Origin: Carnobacterium pleistocenium FTR1
Lineage (GTDB): Bacteria > Bacillota > Bacilli > Lactobacillales > Carnobacteriaceae
DNA length: 64,000 nucleotides
Assembly: GCF_000744285.1 (NCBI RefSeq)
Contig: NZ_JQLQ01000002.1
Coordinates: 558,001-622,000, forward strand
Direction of reading: 5' to 3'
Part shown: in pieces, positions 63,466 to 64,000 of the stretch
Layout: each line of letters begins with the position of its first letter
Position numbering within the stretch: position 1 is the first letter of the stretch
Translations under genes and position numbers: made by a program
Notes under the pieces: model-generated
Told to the model about the DNA's origin: nothing
Database searches by the model: none
The model's input: only the letters and a program-made list of their open reading frames with translations

Positions 63466-63945
63466 ATGAAACACATTAGAGCAAAAAATGAAGAAGAAAC
63501 AAAAACAGTGGCTGCCAAGCTAGCAAAATTTCTTGAACCTGGAGATCTTATTCTTTTAGAAGGGAATCTAGGGGCTGGGAAAACAACTTTCACAAAAGGT
63601 TTAGCTGAAGGACTTGGGATCAGCAAAGTCATTAAAAGCCCTACTTATACGATCATCAGAGAATACCTAGAAGGAAGATTGCCTTTGTATCATATGGATG
63701 TTTACCGACTAGAAGAGACTGGAGCAATGGATCTAGGCTTAGAGGAATATTTTGAGGGAGATGGAGTATCAATCGTCGAGTGGGCAACGTTTATTCCGGA
63801 AGACTTACCGCAAGAGTATTTACAAATCAAACTTGTCCCTATTGGAGATGATTTAACGGAACGTGAGTTGAATTTTTATCCTATTGGGGAAAGGTATGAA
63901 GAATTGATGCGAAAATTTGAAGATAAGTTAGGTGAAAATAAATGA
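63466..63945 (+). CDS. tsaE: tRNA threonylcarbamoyladenosine ATPase TsaE
   Basis: A 159-residue ATPase that, with TsaB and TsaD, forms the t6A modification at position 37 of ANN-reading tRNAs. The P-loop GNLGAGKT is at 33-40, and SPTYTII and HMDVYRL segments follow. AGAGGAG precedes the ATG. It overlaps the next start by 4 bp, and the next gene appears to be an acetyltransferase, as is common in this operon. Confidence 0.95.
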   Translation: MKHIRAKNEEETKTVAAKLAKFLEPGDLILLEGNLGAGKTTFTKGLAEGLGISKVIKSPTYTIIREYLEGRLPLYHMDVYRLEETGAMDLGLEEYFEGDGVSIVEWATFIPEDLPQEYLQIKLVPIGDDLTERELNFYPIGERYEELMRKFEDKLGENK

Positions 63946-64000
63946 TAGGTACGATACAAATACGAGAAGCCATTCCTAGTGATGCGGAAAATCTATTGAA
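63942..64000 (+). CDS. GNAT acetyltransferase, 5' end only
   Basis: Nineteen codons are visible, beginning MIGTIQIREAIPSDAENLL, the typical opening of a GNAT acetyltransferase. ATG 63942 overlaps the tsaE stop (ATGA). The gene continues past the window. Confidence 0.55.
   Translation, partial: MIGTIQIREAIPSDAENLL

Overview
The window is chromosomal DNA from a low-GC Gram-positive bacterium of the order Lactobacillales. The AT-rich sequence, strong AGGAGG ribosome sites, PepC, BrnQ, YhgE/Pip, GT8 enzymes, a fused GlnP-type transporter and an Enterococcus-like citrate cluster fit Carnobacterium or a near relative. The genus is an inference from gene content. No rRNA, tRNA, CRISPR, integrase or transposase was seen.

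Layout. 1-2011: the 3' part of a copper P-type ATPase and its chaperone CopZ. 2088-5058: aminopeptidase C, small membrane proteins and a lipoprotein that appears to use a CTG start. 5059-8788: an amino/dicarboxylic acid symporter and two folate one-carbon genes (fhs and 5-formyl-THF cyclo-ligase). 9045-14959: a thioesterase, sbcD-sbcC and a permuted NlpC/P60-like protein. 15302-20986: two GT8 glycosyltransferases and a heterodimeric ABC exporter with one degenerate ATP site. 21315-26089: acyl-ACP thioesterase, asparaginase, a DbpA-type helicase and a membrane diguanylate cyclase. 26131-26400: a 51-bp tandem array of hairpins. 26613-38659: an ABC-F protein, a 2-hydroxyacid dehydrogenase, amino-acid transport genes, a deoxyribosyltransferase, a 3D-domain cell-wall protein and uvrC. 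38853-47060: an Rrf2 regulator with YhgE, a GlnQ/GlnP transporter, and small or stress genes.

The most striking region is 47268-62015. The last 121 bp of ung (47831-47951) recur almost exactly (one mismatch) at 61000-61120. The roughly 13 kb between the copies is a complete citrate fermentation locus: a GntR regulator, citG, a CitMHS citrate carrier, oadH, oadD, oadB, a previously easy-to-miss 44-codon oadG-like gene, citC, citD, citE, citF, citX, oadA and a DUF1576 membrane protein. Just beyond the right copy lies pta, which lacks about 60 N-terminal residues. This looks like a recent metabolic island inserted between ung and pta, flanked by a duplicated ung 3' end and with damage to pta. 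Citrate would be imported, split by citrate lyase to acetate and oxaloacetate, and the oxaloacetate decarboxylated by a membrane Na+-pumping decarboxylase. Two cre-like sites suggest carbon catabolite repression.

A second theme is repeats between genes. A family of about 240-bp intergenic elements (8791-9029, 14007-14243 inverted, 62139-62392, and partial copies at 3901-4000 and 21094-21187) shares internal inverted arms and conserved ends and encodes no protein. Several perfect inverted or tandem repeats in promoter regions are candidate operators.
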